NCBI GenBank assembly: GCA_964528665.1
Contig: CAZGTB010000006.1
Coordinates: 12,244 to 76,243, forward strand
From: Syntrophorhabdus sp964528665
Lineage (GTDB): Bacteria > Desulfobacterota > Syntrophorhabdia > Syntrophorhabdales > Syntrophorhabdaceae
Direction: 5' to 3'
Length of the DNA stretch: 64,000 bases
Position 1 is the stretch's first letter, and the number at the start of each line of letters is the position of its first letter. Made by a program: the position numbers and the translations under genes. This document shows, in pieces, positions 26,240 through 34,867 of the stretch. The notes under the pieces were generated by a model, which was not told the DNA's origin, did no database searches, and was given only the letters and a program-made list of their open reading frames with translations.

Positions 26240-27019
26240 ATGAAAGATTGCTTTTCAGATAGAAAACGAACAGAAGAACTGTATCATGACGAAGCGCACC
26301 GGGAAGGCATCATTCAAAGGGGGCATCTTTACGCTGGGGATAGCAGTTATTACAAGTTCTTTTACAATTTGATAGGAAACGTAGGCGGACTGAAAATATT
26401 AGAAGTTGGCTGCGGAGAAGGTTGGCTTGCTATAAAACTCGCACAGGGCGGAGCAACGGTATACGGAATAGATATATCAGGCGAGGTTGTCAATTCCGCA
26501 ACAGAGGGGGCCGCAAAAGAAGGTTGGTCCGCGAATACTACTTTCACGAAAATGGCCGTTGAAGATTTAAGCTTTGATGCTGTCCAGTTTGATCTGGTAA
26601 TAGGTAGTGCTATCCTTCATCATACAGATATTAAACTCGCAATGACAAATATACATAGAGTCCTTAAACAGAAGGGAAGGGCAGTATTCGTTGAACCATT
26701 AAATGAAAACCTTGCTTTGAAAATATGGAGAAAGCTTACTCCATGGCGCAGAAGTCCAACAGAACAGGCCCTGCTCAAAGCTGACCTAGATTTTATACGG
26801 TTGGTTTTCCCTCTAGCTGAGTTCCACTTCTTCGGCCTTACCTCAATGGTGACCATGGGGTTGCTTATGTTTTCTCCTAAGAACGCCGGCTTACGTTCGA
26901 TGGACCGAATTCTCGAAAGTGTGGATGCACTAATATTAAGAGTATTTCCTTTCCTAGGTCGATTTTGCGCTGTTGCAGTTCTGGAACTAAAAAAAGTTGA
27001 ACAGAAGATTGGCAAATGA
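26240..27019 (+). CDS. Class I SAM-dependent methyltransferase
   Basis: The 259-residue protein has motif I LKILEVGCGEGWLAIKLAQGG, motif II VYGIDIS, and LVIGSAILHHTDIKLAMTNIHRVLKQKGRAVFVEPL, typical of methyltransferase type 11. A C-terminal hydrophobic stretch may lie at the membrane. It could methylate a sugar or cap the chain. GGAGG lies 13 bases before the ATG. It is the last gene before a 740-base gap. Confidence 0.85.
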   Translation: MKDCFSDRKRTEELYHDEAHREGIIQRGHLYAGDSSYYKFFYNLIGNVGGLKILEVGCGEGWLAIKLAQGGATVYGIDISGEVVNSATEGAAKEGWSANTTFTKMAVEDLSFDAVQFDLVIGSAILHHTDIKLAMTNIHRVLKQKGRAVFVEPLNENLALKIWRKLTPWRRSPTEQALLKADLDFIRLVFPLAEFHFFGLTSMVTMGLLMFSPKNAGLRSMDRILESVDALILRVFPFLGRFCAVAVLELKKVEQKIGK

Positions 27020-27671
27020 TCTAGATCTACGGCAGTCACAGAGTTATGCACTTTTGCGCTAAGGGTATTGTGTGGCATTGTTTGTTATTCTCAAGAAGTT
27101 AGATATCATGGTCTTGTTTCGTTGGATTTTGTCTTGAGAACTAACATTTTCTGTATGGATTTTACTTCACAAAAAGTTTCGGTTCGATTAGTCTGGAGCA
27201 GACTGGCCTGTTCCTTGCCTTAAAAGATGAAGGATTTTCCATACACTGAAGACACACGGTCTCCAGTTTTTCCTCCAGTGTCTGCAACATTGCTATTAAG
27301 TAAATGAGGAAGACGCTGGAGTTAGCCATTCTCATTCCAAAGAGGCTATGGGCGCGATGAAAAGCATTCGTCTTACGTCCCGACGCAACTGATTAACCCA
27401 ATAGAATGAACGGTTGTTGCCCAGCATGGCTTTTATCTTTATGTTTGATTTGGGAAAAACCGCCAATCCCTTTTGCCTTGAGCCAACGTGGGTTTGTTAA
27501 TCAGCAGTGCCTCTTCATCGAGGCACGCTTTGTGCATCTATTTAAAAAATGCCGGAATTGGTCAAATCTTTTGCCATGAATCAGGACCGATGGGGATGCT
27601 TTTCAATTAAGGCGGGTATCGGATACGTCTGTTGGTGATACAAATATGCAATATGTACTTGACTTATGTCA
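27020..27671 (+). other. Long intergenic stretch without a recognised gene
   Basis: No frame here resembles a protein family. A perfect 7 bp stem, GTGCCTC/GAGGCAC at 27507-27526, is present without a following T-run. The stretch ends in a likely promoter for the secreted-protein genes, so it probably separates two transcription units. Confidence 0.5.
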
Positions 27672-27700
27672 TTGACCCAAGTTACGGAAGACAGTATAAA
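27672..27700 (+). promoter_or_regulatory. Sigma-70-like promoter
   Basis: TTGACC (27672-27677) and TATAAA (27695-27700) are separated by exactly 17 bases, about 50 bases before the SD of the secreted-protein gene at 27759. A second TTGAC lies at 27659. This would start a unit separate from the glycan operon. Confidence 0.55.
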
Positions 27701-27758
27701 TAGTTCAGCTTGAGATTAGCCCCCATGCTTTACTATGGTTTACAAATAGGAGGATAAT

Positions 27759-28820
27759 ATGACACAAAGATTTTTTCAGGCTTGGTTATTGAACTTATTT
27801 AGTATGGTTTTTGCATGTTCGTTATTTGCTGCGACCCCTGTCATATCATCTGTCACCGGTACAGTCTCTACTGGCCGAACTCTAACTATTTCCGGTACTA
27901 CCTTGATGGATGAGAACAAAACAAATTGGTTCTCTCCATTCAAAACTGGTACGGCATACGGTTTTGAGGGAGCATCCTACACGGCAGATGGTTATGATAT
28001 AGCTCCTGACGAAATGACGCATGGTACGAGAGGATATGATACCAATGTAAAATTGTCGGGAAATAAATCAATTTATGGTCGTGTGACAGTATCAGAAAAA
28101 ACCGGTGCCGGGTTTGGTGTTGAATTACCATCGACACAAACAGACATTTATACCCGTTTTTATACCCGCTGGCACTCGGCTGGAAGTTGGAAATGGCCTA
28201 CTAGCTATATCAAAATGCACTTGCCTCTTGGAAACTATGGTGATGCGTGTTACTTTCAGCCAGATTACAGTTCTGGCTCCACCCTTCCAACACATATGTT
28301 TGCCAAATATAGCAACTCCACGCAATCTTTGGATGTCTCATCAACCTTTATGGAAGATAACCGATGGTACTGCATGGAGATAAGAAACAAAACAAGTACC
28401 ACCACTAACTTCACGGGATGGGTAGACGGAGTTCAAGTTCTTAATGTGAATAACCATACGGGAGTAGGTGCTACACAGCGAGTTCTCTTTGGTCTAATAA
28501 ATATGTGCTGTCAGGGGAGTGGATTTGATCTCACAGAATGGATAGACAACTTGGCCGTATCTTCGTCCCGTGTCTATTGTTCATCTATTGTGGAAATTGG
28601 TAATAACTCAGACTATGCTTCTGCAACGAAAATCTATCAAGCCCCTACATCACTTTCCGACACCTCTATTACTGTCACCGTTGATCTAAGCGGACTTGGA
28701 GCAGGTCCATACTATCTTTGGGTAACTAACAACAGGCAGGAGAGAAGCGCCGTTTACACTCTTAGTGGCGGTGGGGAGGTGGGGCCATCTGCTCCCGCCG
28801 GCCTGCGGCTGGTCAATTAG
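27759..28820 (+). CDS. Secreted protein, unrecognised, possible jelly-roll sugar-binding fold
   Basis: The 353-residue protein has a Sec signal peptide (MTQRFFQAWLLNLFSMVFACSLFAA), an IPT-like start (TPVISSVTGTVSTGRTLTISG), and a large domain with ADGYDIAPDEMTHGTRGYDTNVKLSGNKSIYGRVTVSE..IYTRFYTRWHSAGSW and WVDGVQVLNVNN, resembling concanavalin-type jelly rolls of lyases and carbohydrate-binding proteins. The C-terminus PSAPAGLRLVN is echoed in the next protein. AGGAGG sits 5 bases before the ATG. It may bind or cut the exported polysaccharide. Function unassigned. Confidence 0.6.
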   Translation: MTQRFFQAWLLNLFSMVFACSLFAATPVISSVTGTVSTGRTLTISGTTLMDENKTNWFSPFKTGTAYGFEGASYTADGYDIAPDEMTHGTRGYDTNVKLSGNKSIYGRVTVSEKTGAGFGVELPSTQTDIYTRFYTRWHSAGSWKWPTSYIKMHLPLGNYGDACYFQPDYSSGSTLPTHMFAKYSNSTQSLDVSSTFMEDNRWYCMEIRNKTSTTTNFTGWVDGVQVLNVNNHTGVGATQRVLFGLINMCCQGSGFDLTEWIDNLAVSSSRVYCSSIVEIGNNSDYASATKIYQAPTSLSDTSITVTVDLSGLGAGPYYLWVTNNRQERSAVYTLSGGGEVGPSAPAGLRLVN

Positions 28821-28929
28821 TCCGTGAGCACTTTGCACGATCCATTGTGCGGACCAAAGAAGACAAGCCTCACCGTGGATAGTCCGATGTATTTTTTAGT
28901 CTTTGATGTCTCATAGGAGGTGTTGCTAT

Positions 28930-29883
28930 ATGTTAAGAACCAGTGTTATAGTATGTGTTCGAACCTTTCTCATGCTGACGCTTGGAATGGTCTTCACAGT
29001 CGGCAACGGCGTTGCGATCACACTTTTTACTGATGGCTTTGATGACAACAACTTCGCTTCTCGTGGTTGGTTTGATGATACCAGCGTTGATATTGACACA
29101 TCCACAAAATACTCTGGTGCAGGATCACTGAGGCTTTCATGGGGTGCTGGGCAGACAAATCCGACCCTTGTATCGACAATGAGAAAAGACTTTGCCGCAA
29201 CCGATGCCCTTTATTTGTCCTTCTATTGGCGATTCAACAGCAGTTGGGTGGGCTCGGGGGTTGCATACCATCCTCACCTTATTATGATACCATCCGACCT
29301 TGATGATCATTGGGGAGGGTTGGCATACAACTATCTTGACACCTACATCGAGGTAAGCAGTCTTACCCCTCGTCTCGAAATACAAGATGGCATGAATGTA
29401 AACACTAGTTACGGCGCAGTACCGAACAATCTCACAACTACAACAGAAAACAGAGACGTGGCAGGGTGTAACGGGTGTCTCTCCGGAAGCGATTGCGGCG
29501 ACTTTGTTTCCTGTTATGGTGTAGGGGGTGGGGCGTATTGGAATGGTAGGGGTTGGGATGGAGCTCAGAACTTCAGCCGCAATACTTGGCATAAGGTAGA
29601 AGCATATTTCAGGATGAACTCAATCTCGGCCAGCCGAGCAGTAGCGGATGGTATTATGTGGATGAAGGTAGACGGCAATTACGTGATTAACAAGACGAAT
29701 ATTGTTTACCGCACTAATCAACACCCCACGATAAAGTGGAGAACCTTCGTTATCGCCCCGTGGATAGGGGATGGTTCTCCACAGGCTCAAACAATGTGGA
29801 TGGATGAATTAACGGTTGCTAATGCTATGCCGGCGAGTGAAGCGCCGAGTCCACCCACCGGGCTGAGGGTGGTGCAGCCTTAA
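28930..29883 (+). CDS. Secreted protein, unrecognised, possible polysaccharide lyase-like jelly roll
   Basis: ATG 28930 is chosen because AGGAGG ends 9 bases upstream; longer in-frame starts overlap that SD. A signal peptide (LRTSVIVCVRTFLMLTLGMVFTVGNGVA) precedes ITLFTDGFDDNNFASRGWFDD, a paired SLRLSWGAG / YLSFYWRFN beta-sandwich pattern, NTWHKVEAYFRMN, and IMWMKVDGNYVI with MWMDELTVANA, all typical of jelly-roll glycan-binding or lyase domains. The end SPPTGLRVVQP matches the neighbour's end. The two genes form a secreted pair next to the glycan operon; enzyme activity is not shown. Confidence 0.6.
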   Translation: MLRTSVIVCVRTFLMLTLGMVFTVGNGVAITLFTDGFDDNNFASRGWFDDTSVDIDTSTKYSGAGSLRLSWGAGQTNPTLVSTMRKDFAATDALYLSFYWRFNSSWVGSGVAYHPHLIMIPSDLDDHWGGLAYNYLDTYIEVSSLTPRLEIQDGMNVNTSYGAVPNNLTTTTENRDVAGCNGCLSGSDCGDFVSCYGVGGGAYWNGRGWDGAQNFSRNTWHKVEAYFRMNSISASRAVADGIMWMKVDGNYVINKTNIVYRTNQHPTIKWRTFVIAPWIGDGSPQAQTMWMDELTVANAMPASEAPSPPTGLRVVQP

Positions 29884-30362
29884 ATGTCTCTAAAATGAGG
29901 GAATGCAGCCGTTATGGGACAAAGGGTCATCGATAGAACCGGATCTTGAAATCCATAAGGATTTTTAGTGGCGAGTTTTGGATTCCTGCAGAAAGTAAAT
30001 AAAGATTCGCCATCATTTCAAAGCATTTCTTTTCTTTGCCAAGCAGTAATCTTATGAAATCCTTTGGAGATTTGCAAAGATGCCCCAACCCCTGCTTTTC
30101 GCAGAACCAAGAAATGATTAACTATGCCCGCAACTAATTTACCATCATGCTATCACTCGCCCGCTCCGCCCGGAGTGCAGCCTAAAGCTCATAGCCATGA
30201 GTTGATAGCACAATATACGGCCCCACATGCCATTAGGATGGAAAACAGTGGTGGCAATCTCTTTCAGCGATGCAGAAAGCCGGTTTTGCTGTATAACAGG
30301 GGGAGGGAATCCACCATCATTATGTCCGATCATAGTTTTGAAAATGAGGGAAGGTTCCAAAA
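29884..30362 (+). other. Gap with a fragment of the dispersed repeats
   Basis: About 480 bases have no recognised gene. Around 30149-30200 there is CTATCACTCGCCCGCTCCGCCCGG, similar to the left end of the CGCAGAG elements, followed by AAAGCTCATAGCCATGAG of the AGCTCATAGC word family. This is one of only two repeat traces inside the 10.6-39.4 kb block. Confidence 0.5.
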
Positions 30363-31751
30363 ATGAAGAAGAATATAGTGGTCATCGGTGCAGGATTAGC
30401 CGGCACCTTGATTTGTAACGAGCTTGTAGAAAAATGTAATGTTACTTTACTTGAAGCCGGCGAGAAAGATCGAATCAGCTACCCTGAAACAACATTCACC
30501 AACAAGCCTCTTGCCGCCGTAAACACATTTTGTATTGGTGGGGGAGGGACAACCAATCTCTGGCATAATGGATTGATGCCAATTCATGGTGACGATGTAA
30601 CCTCAAATGAGTTTCGGGCGTTACTTACTGATTCAGAACAGTATATGAACAAAGCGGCTCGTAATCTCTATTGGGCAGATGATCCTTATACGGCTGAATA
30701 TGGAACCATTGTTTCTCAAATGAATTCAATAGCAAAGAATATTGATGTTTTTTCTGATGGAATAGACTGTTTACTTTATCCGAAAAAGTACAAAAAATTA
30801 GAAGCTGATATCAATGTTAATGCCTGTTACTCAGTTACTAATATCGATTTTGTGCCCAATGGTAAATCCATTCGGTCAATCAATTATTATGCTAATGATA
30901 CACAACATTCAATCGACGCGGATATTGTAATCGTATCCGCAGGCGCGCTTGGTTCGCCTTTGCTTGCAAAAAAAATCCTTTCTAAGATTGGTTGCTCTTC
31001 TGAAAAAGTAGGTACTGGATTTATGGATCATCCCCTTGGGTTTGTGGGCAAGGTAAAGTTCAAGAAACATGTCAACAAATTGATGAAAAAATTTTCTTTA
31101 CTTGACTGCGGCAACTATGAATGCCGCACCGCGGTGAGAATAAAAAGCCCGTGTGGCAACTATACGTGTGCCGCATTTTTTCGGCCTGCGCTGACAATGG
31201 AGAATAACCTGGCAATTTATAAGTACAAGTCGCGGGTGGGTGCCAACAGCGGGCTTGACAGAATAAAAAATATGTTCTCGTTCAAGATCATTCATCCGGA
31301 TATACTGGCAGAAATAGCTTCGCACCTATTTTCTGCCCCGATCCCTGGTAGGATCTATAATGTTCTTATGGTCTTTGAACAGAAACGGCGAAGGGGCAAG
31401 GTCTCCTATGACCAAAATGGATTGGTGGTAGACTGGGCAGTTACTGGGGAGGAACTGCAAATCTATAGGGGTGTTTTGATCAAATTGCGCTCAATGTTGT
31501 CCGGGATTGCCGATGAAATCAATCTGGAGACTGATATTGATGAGGACTGGTTATGGTCACATGCCCATCATTCCGGAACAATTGGTTTGGGCAACAATTC
31601 CGATTCCTATGTTGATCAGGATCTTAAACTGCATTCATGTGACAACGTTTTTGTATGCGATGGTTCGATCATACAGGAACATTCGTACGCCAATACGGGT
31701 CTAACCATAGGGCAGTTGGCGATGCGTCTAGCTGAAAGAGTCTCGAAATGA
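30363..31751 (+). CDS. FAD-dependent GMC-type oxidoreductase
   Basis: The 462-residue protein has the N-terminal dinucleotide-binding motif NIVVIGAGLAGTLICNELVEK, FCIGGGGTTNLWHNG, VIVSAGALGSPLLAKKIL, and the C-terminal DNVFVCDGSIIQEHSYANTGLTIGQLAMRLAER typical of glucose-methanol-choline oxidoreductases. HAHHSGTIGLGNN supplies the active-site histidine region. It probably oxidises a sugar or lipid hydroxyl. It overlaps the next epimerase by four bases (ATGA), so the two act together. Confidence 0.8.
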   Translation: MKKNIVVIGAGLAGTLICNELVEKCNVTLLEAGEKDRISYPETTFTNKPLAAVNTFCIGGGGTTNLWHNGLMPIHGDDVTSNEFRALLTDSEQYMNKAARNLYWADDPYTAEYGTIVSQMNSIAKNIDVFSDGIDCLLYPKKYKKLEADINVNACYSVTNIDFVPNGKSIRSINYYANDTQHSIDADIVIVSAGALGSPLLAKKILSKIGCSSEKVGTGFMDHPLGFVGKVKFKKHVNKLMKKFSLLDCGNYECRTAVRIKSPCGNYTCAAFFRPALTMENNLAIYKYKSRVGANSGLDRIKNMFSFKIIHPDILAEIASHLFSAPIPGRIYNVLMVFEQKRRRGKVSYDQNGLVVDWAVTGEELQIYRGVLIKLRSMLSGIADEINLETDIDEDWLWSHAHHSGTIGLGNNSDSYVDQDLKLHSCDNVFVCDGSIIQEHSYANTGLTIGQLAMRLAERVSK

Positions 31752-32779
31752 GTATTGTTTCCTCAGAAAAAACCCCATCCGTTTTGGTCACTGGGAGCAC
31801 AGGATTTCTTGGTTCGAGAGTCGTAGAAGCATTATTGGAAAAGGGTTATCGTGTTCGTGCTCTGGCACGAAAGACATCAAAAACCGGACAACTTCAAAAG
31901 CTGAATGTTGAGATCTGTTACGGGGATGTGGCGGACCCTGTTTCCCTCGAGCCGGCCTTTACGGATATAAACTTTGTTGTTCATGCAGCAGCAGATACCA
32001 AGGGTGATAAAGCAGAAGGTCTGAGAACCACGGTAAACGGCACACAAAATATTGTTGCATTGTCAAGAAAATATAAAATCGATAAACTCATCTACATCAG
32101 TTCCTGTTCTGTTTACGGGGTCAGTGAGCTAAAACAAAATCAAATCGTTGATGAAAATGCACCACTTGAGAGGCATCCAGAAAAACGGGGTTTTTATTCT
32201 GAAGCCAAATTGAAGGCCGAGAAACTCTTACTGGAAAACGGGAATGAAGAGAATGTTCCCTTTGTGTGTTTGCGCCCAGGTACAATCTTTGGCGAAGGGG
32301 GCGACATTTACACGCCAATGATGGGTTTTTCAGCCGGTACAAAGCTCTTCGCCATAATAGGCAATGGGAAATTTATTTTGCCCCTTGTATATATTGACAA
32401 TCTGGTAGACGCGATTATCCTTGCCATTAACGGCAAGAACAGCGCAGGACAAACATACAATGTGGTGGATCCTGACCATATCACCAAGAGAGACTATATG
32501 GATACTCTGCTTCGAAGACTCTATCCAAGGGCCAGTTTATTTTACCTCCCGTTCTATTTGGTTTACGCGATTGTCTTTCTGCAGGAAACTATCTTTACCT
32601 TATTGAAGAGAAAACCTTTTCTGACTCGGTACCGACTTACCTCTTCCCAGCGGAGCATCGTGTATGATTCATCAAAGATGCAGAAGGAACTTAACTGGAA
32701 ACCGGCAACAAGCCTGAGAGATGCTATCGGTAAAGTCCTAGCGTACGAGAAGGCGAAGCAAAAGTCCAGCAGCTCATAG
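31748..32779 (+). CDS. NAD-dependent epimerase/dehydratase (extended SDR)
   Basis: The 343-residue protein has a Rossmann motif VTGSTGFLGSRVVEALLEKGY, YISSCSVYG and Y-S-E-A-K (catalytic Y-x3-K), then FVCLRPGTIFGEGGD. SDRs of this shape epimerise, dehydrate or oxidise nucleotide sugars or related alcohols (3-beta-HSD-like). A hydrophobic stretch (SLFYLPFYLVYAIVFL) lies in the C-terminal third, as in membrane-associated 3-beta-HSD-like members. Coupled by ATGA overlap to the GMC oxidoreductase. Confidence 0.85.
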   Translation: MSIVSSEKTPSVLVTGSTGFLGSRVVEALLEKGYRVRALARKTSKTGQLQKLNVEICYGDVADPVSLEPAFTDINFVVHAAADTKGDKAEGLRTTVNGTQNIVALSRKYKIDKLIYISSCSVYGVSELKQNQIVDENAPLERHPEKRGFYSEAKLKAEKLLLENGNEENVPFVCLRPGTIFGEGGDIYTPMMGFSAGTKLFAIIGNGKFILPLVYIDNLVDAIILAINGKNSAGQTYNVVDPDHITKRDYMDTLLRRLYPRASLFYLPFYLVYAIVFLQETIFTLLKRKPFLTRYRLTSSQRSIVYDSSKMQKELNWKPATSLRDAIGKVLAYEKAKQKSSSS

Positions 32780-32905
32780 CTGTAAGCTCAAAGCTCATAT
32801 GGAAGAAAGGTTGCTGGTTCCATCTTACACGTTGCAAGTTTCAGATTCTCTTGACCCAATAAACCCAACGAACTCAACAGACCAACAGACTCAATAGACT
32901 AAAAA
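32770..32905 (+). repeat. Composite word repeats: AGCTCATAGC, GTTGCAAG and a 9-base array
   Basis: AGCAGCTCATAGCTGTAAGCTCAAAGCTCAT overlaps the epimerase stop, followed by TTACACGTTGCAAGTTTCAG, then 9-base units (ACCCAATAA, ACCCAACGA, ACTCAACAG) to about 32900, a few bases before the ATG of the amidotransferase. All three word families occur side by side within 130 bases. Confidence 0.8.
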
Positions 32906-32908
32906 ACC

Positions 32909-34801
32909 ATGTGTGGCATATTCGGAATAATTTCTCCAGGCCCGATTAAAGAGCGGCTCGAAGCCTCAACGTCCACCCTCGCCCATCGCGGACCGGATGA
33001 TTCAGGTTACTTCATCGGGGAAGGTGTGGGATTGGGCCACCGAAGGCTAAGCATCATCGACCTTGAGGGCGGGCATCAGCCGATGTACAACGAAGATGGT
33101 TCATTATGTATTGTCTTCAATGGGGAGATCTACAATTTCCCCGAGTTGCATGATCAACTCGTTTCCAAAGGTCACCAGTTTGGGACAAGAAGCGACACTG
33201 AGGCAATCGTTCATGCCTATGAGGAATGGGGGGAGGCATGTGTGGAGCACCTTCGAGGTATGTTCGCCTTTGCCATATGGGAGAAGACGGCGAGAAAACT
33301 TTTCGTTGCGAGAGACAGGTTCGGAATAAAACCTCTGTTCTTTGCAGAGCATGGGAAGAATTTCTATTTTGCTTCGGAGATGAAGGCCATTCTGGCTGAT
33401 ACAAATATTCTGAGAGACATTGATGAGGAGGCCCTGGCAAGCTATTTTAGTCTCTCTTATATCCCTGCGCCCTTGACCATCTTCAAGAGCATACGAAAAC
33501 TTTTACCTGGACACACTTTGACCTGGCAGCATGGACGTATCGATATACGAAAATACTGGGACATCGCATATATCCCTGACAGGGGCAAGAGCGAGGATTA
33601 TTTTGTAAACCGATTCTTGGAGCTTTTTGAAGAGTCGGTAAAAATCCACCTTATGAGTGACGTCCCGCTCGGAGCTTTCTTAAGCGGGGGGATTGACTCC
33701 AGCGCTGTTGTTGCTGCTATGAGCATGGCAAGCGACCGACCGGTGAACACATTCTGCATGGGATTTGGCGGGGACATTGGCGGGTATTTGGACGAGCGTC
33801 AGTACGCCCGGATGGTAGCCGAGCGTTACGGTACGAACCACCATGAATACGAAGTCCTTCCGGAACCAGGCGGGTTGCTAGAGAAGATTGTACGAGGTTT
33901 TGACGAGCCTTTCGCCGACGACTCCACCATACCTTCATATTTTGTCTGTAAAATTGCCAGGGAGAACGTCACAGTAGCCGAGTCAGGCTTGGGTGGTGAT
34001 GAGGCTTTCGCCGGGTATGAAAGGTATCTGGGTTTTAGGCTAAGGGAAGTCTATGGCAGGCTTCCTTATTTCGTGCGGGAAAGGATGATTCGCCATTTCG
34101 TGGACAATCTTTCTGAGCGTTCAGACGGGCATTACACCATCAATCACATGAAGAGGTTTGTGAGATCAGCCTCTCTCGACGATGGCCTTGCCTATTTCGG
34201 GTATCTTACGATCCTTAATCCAAGGGTCCAGACATCGTTCTTTTCCGACTCTTCAAGGTTTGGCAAATACATGGAAGCTCCCAAGACCCTTATACTCGAC
34301 TATTTCAACTCAGTTCCTACGGAGCAGGGCCGGGACGCCCTTAACCGGGTTTTCTATTGCGACACCAAGACCTATCTACCGGAGGATATCCTGGCCGTTA
34401 CAGATAGGATGAGCATGCACCATGCCCTCGAGGTCCGGGTTCCATTTCTTGATCATCCCCTGATGGAGTTCTGCGCCACAATACCGCCGGAGATGAAGAT
34501 GAAGTGGTTCAAAAAGAAGTATCTTCTCAAGAAGGCGGTAAAGAAAATCCTGCCCAGAGAGGTGATTGACCACCGCAAGCAGGGATTTGTGGGACCCATG
34601 GCCCAATGGCTCAAAAACGATTTACGATCGTACGTAGCAGAAACCTTGTCAGAGGTAAACTTAAGGAAACACGGCATACTTAACCACGTGACCATAAAGA
34701 ATATCCTCGACGAACACTTCTCGGGGAAAGAGATTCACGATAAGCTAATTTGGTCACTCCTGGTATTCCAGAAGTGGTATGATGTGTATATTGAGAAATA
34801 A
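32909..34801 (+). CDS. Glutamine-hydrolysing amidotransferase (asparagine synthase-like), XrtA-associated type
   Basis: The 630-residue protein begins MCGIFGIISPG with the class II glutaminase nucleophile Cys2, has LAHRGPDDSG, FNGEIYN, SDTEAIVHAYEEWG, and the synthetase PP-loop FLSGGIDSSAV near residue 255, plus VFYCDTKTYLPEDILAVTDRMSMHHALEVRVPFLDH. This is the amidotransferase type attached to XrtA exopolysaccharide loci; it likely amidates a uronic acid or another carboxyl. All catalytic parts are present. No SD lies before the ATG; a 9-base array precedes it. Confidence 0.9.
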   Translation: MCGIFGIISPGPIKERLEASTSTLAHRGPDDSGYFIGEGVGLGHRRLSIIDLEGGHQPMYNEDGSLCIVFNGEIYNFPELHDQLVSKGHQFGTRSDTEAIVHAYEEWGEACVEHLRGMFAFAIWEKTARKLFVARDRFGIKPLFFAEHGKNFYFASEMKAILADTNILRDIDEEALASYFSLSYIPAPLTIFKSIRKLLPGHTLTWQHGRIDIRKYWDIAYIPDRGKSEDYFVNRFLELFEESVKIHLMSDVPLGAFLSGGIDSSAVVAAMSMASDRPVNTFCMGFGGDIGGYLDERQYARMVAERYGTNHHEYEVLPEPGGLLEKIVRGFDEPFADDSTIPSYFVCKIARENVTVAESGLGGDEAFAGYERYLGFRLREVYGRLPYFVRERMIRHFVDNLSERSDGHYTINHMKRFVRSASLDDGLAYFGYLTILNPRVQTSFFSDSSRFGKYMEAPKTLILDYFNSVPTEQGRDALNRVFYCDTKTYLPEDILAVTDRMSMHHALEVRVPFLDHPLMEFCATIPPEMKMKWFKKKYLLKKAVKKILPREVIDHRKQGFVGPMAQWLKNDLRSYVAETLSEVNLRKHGILNHVTIKNILDEHFSGKEIHDKLIWSLLVFQKWYDVYIEK

Positions 34802-34867
34802 GCGTCAATTACCTTACACCGCCGACATTCCAATTTTGACGTAAATTGAAGTTTTGTTGAACCCTGC

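Noticed and set aside
27507..27526. Intrinsic terminator
   Set aside because: The 7 bp stem is perfect but no T-run follows on either strand.
27759..29883. PEP-CTERM tails on the two secreted proteins
   Set aside because: Neither has the P-E-P motif, hydrophobic helix and basic end required.
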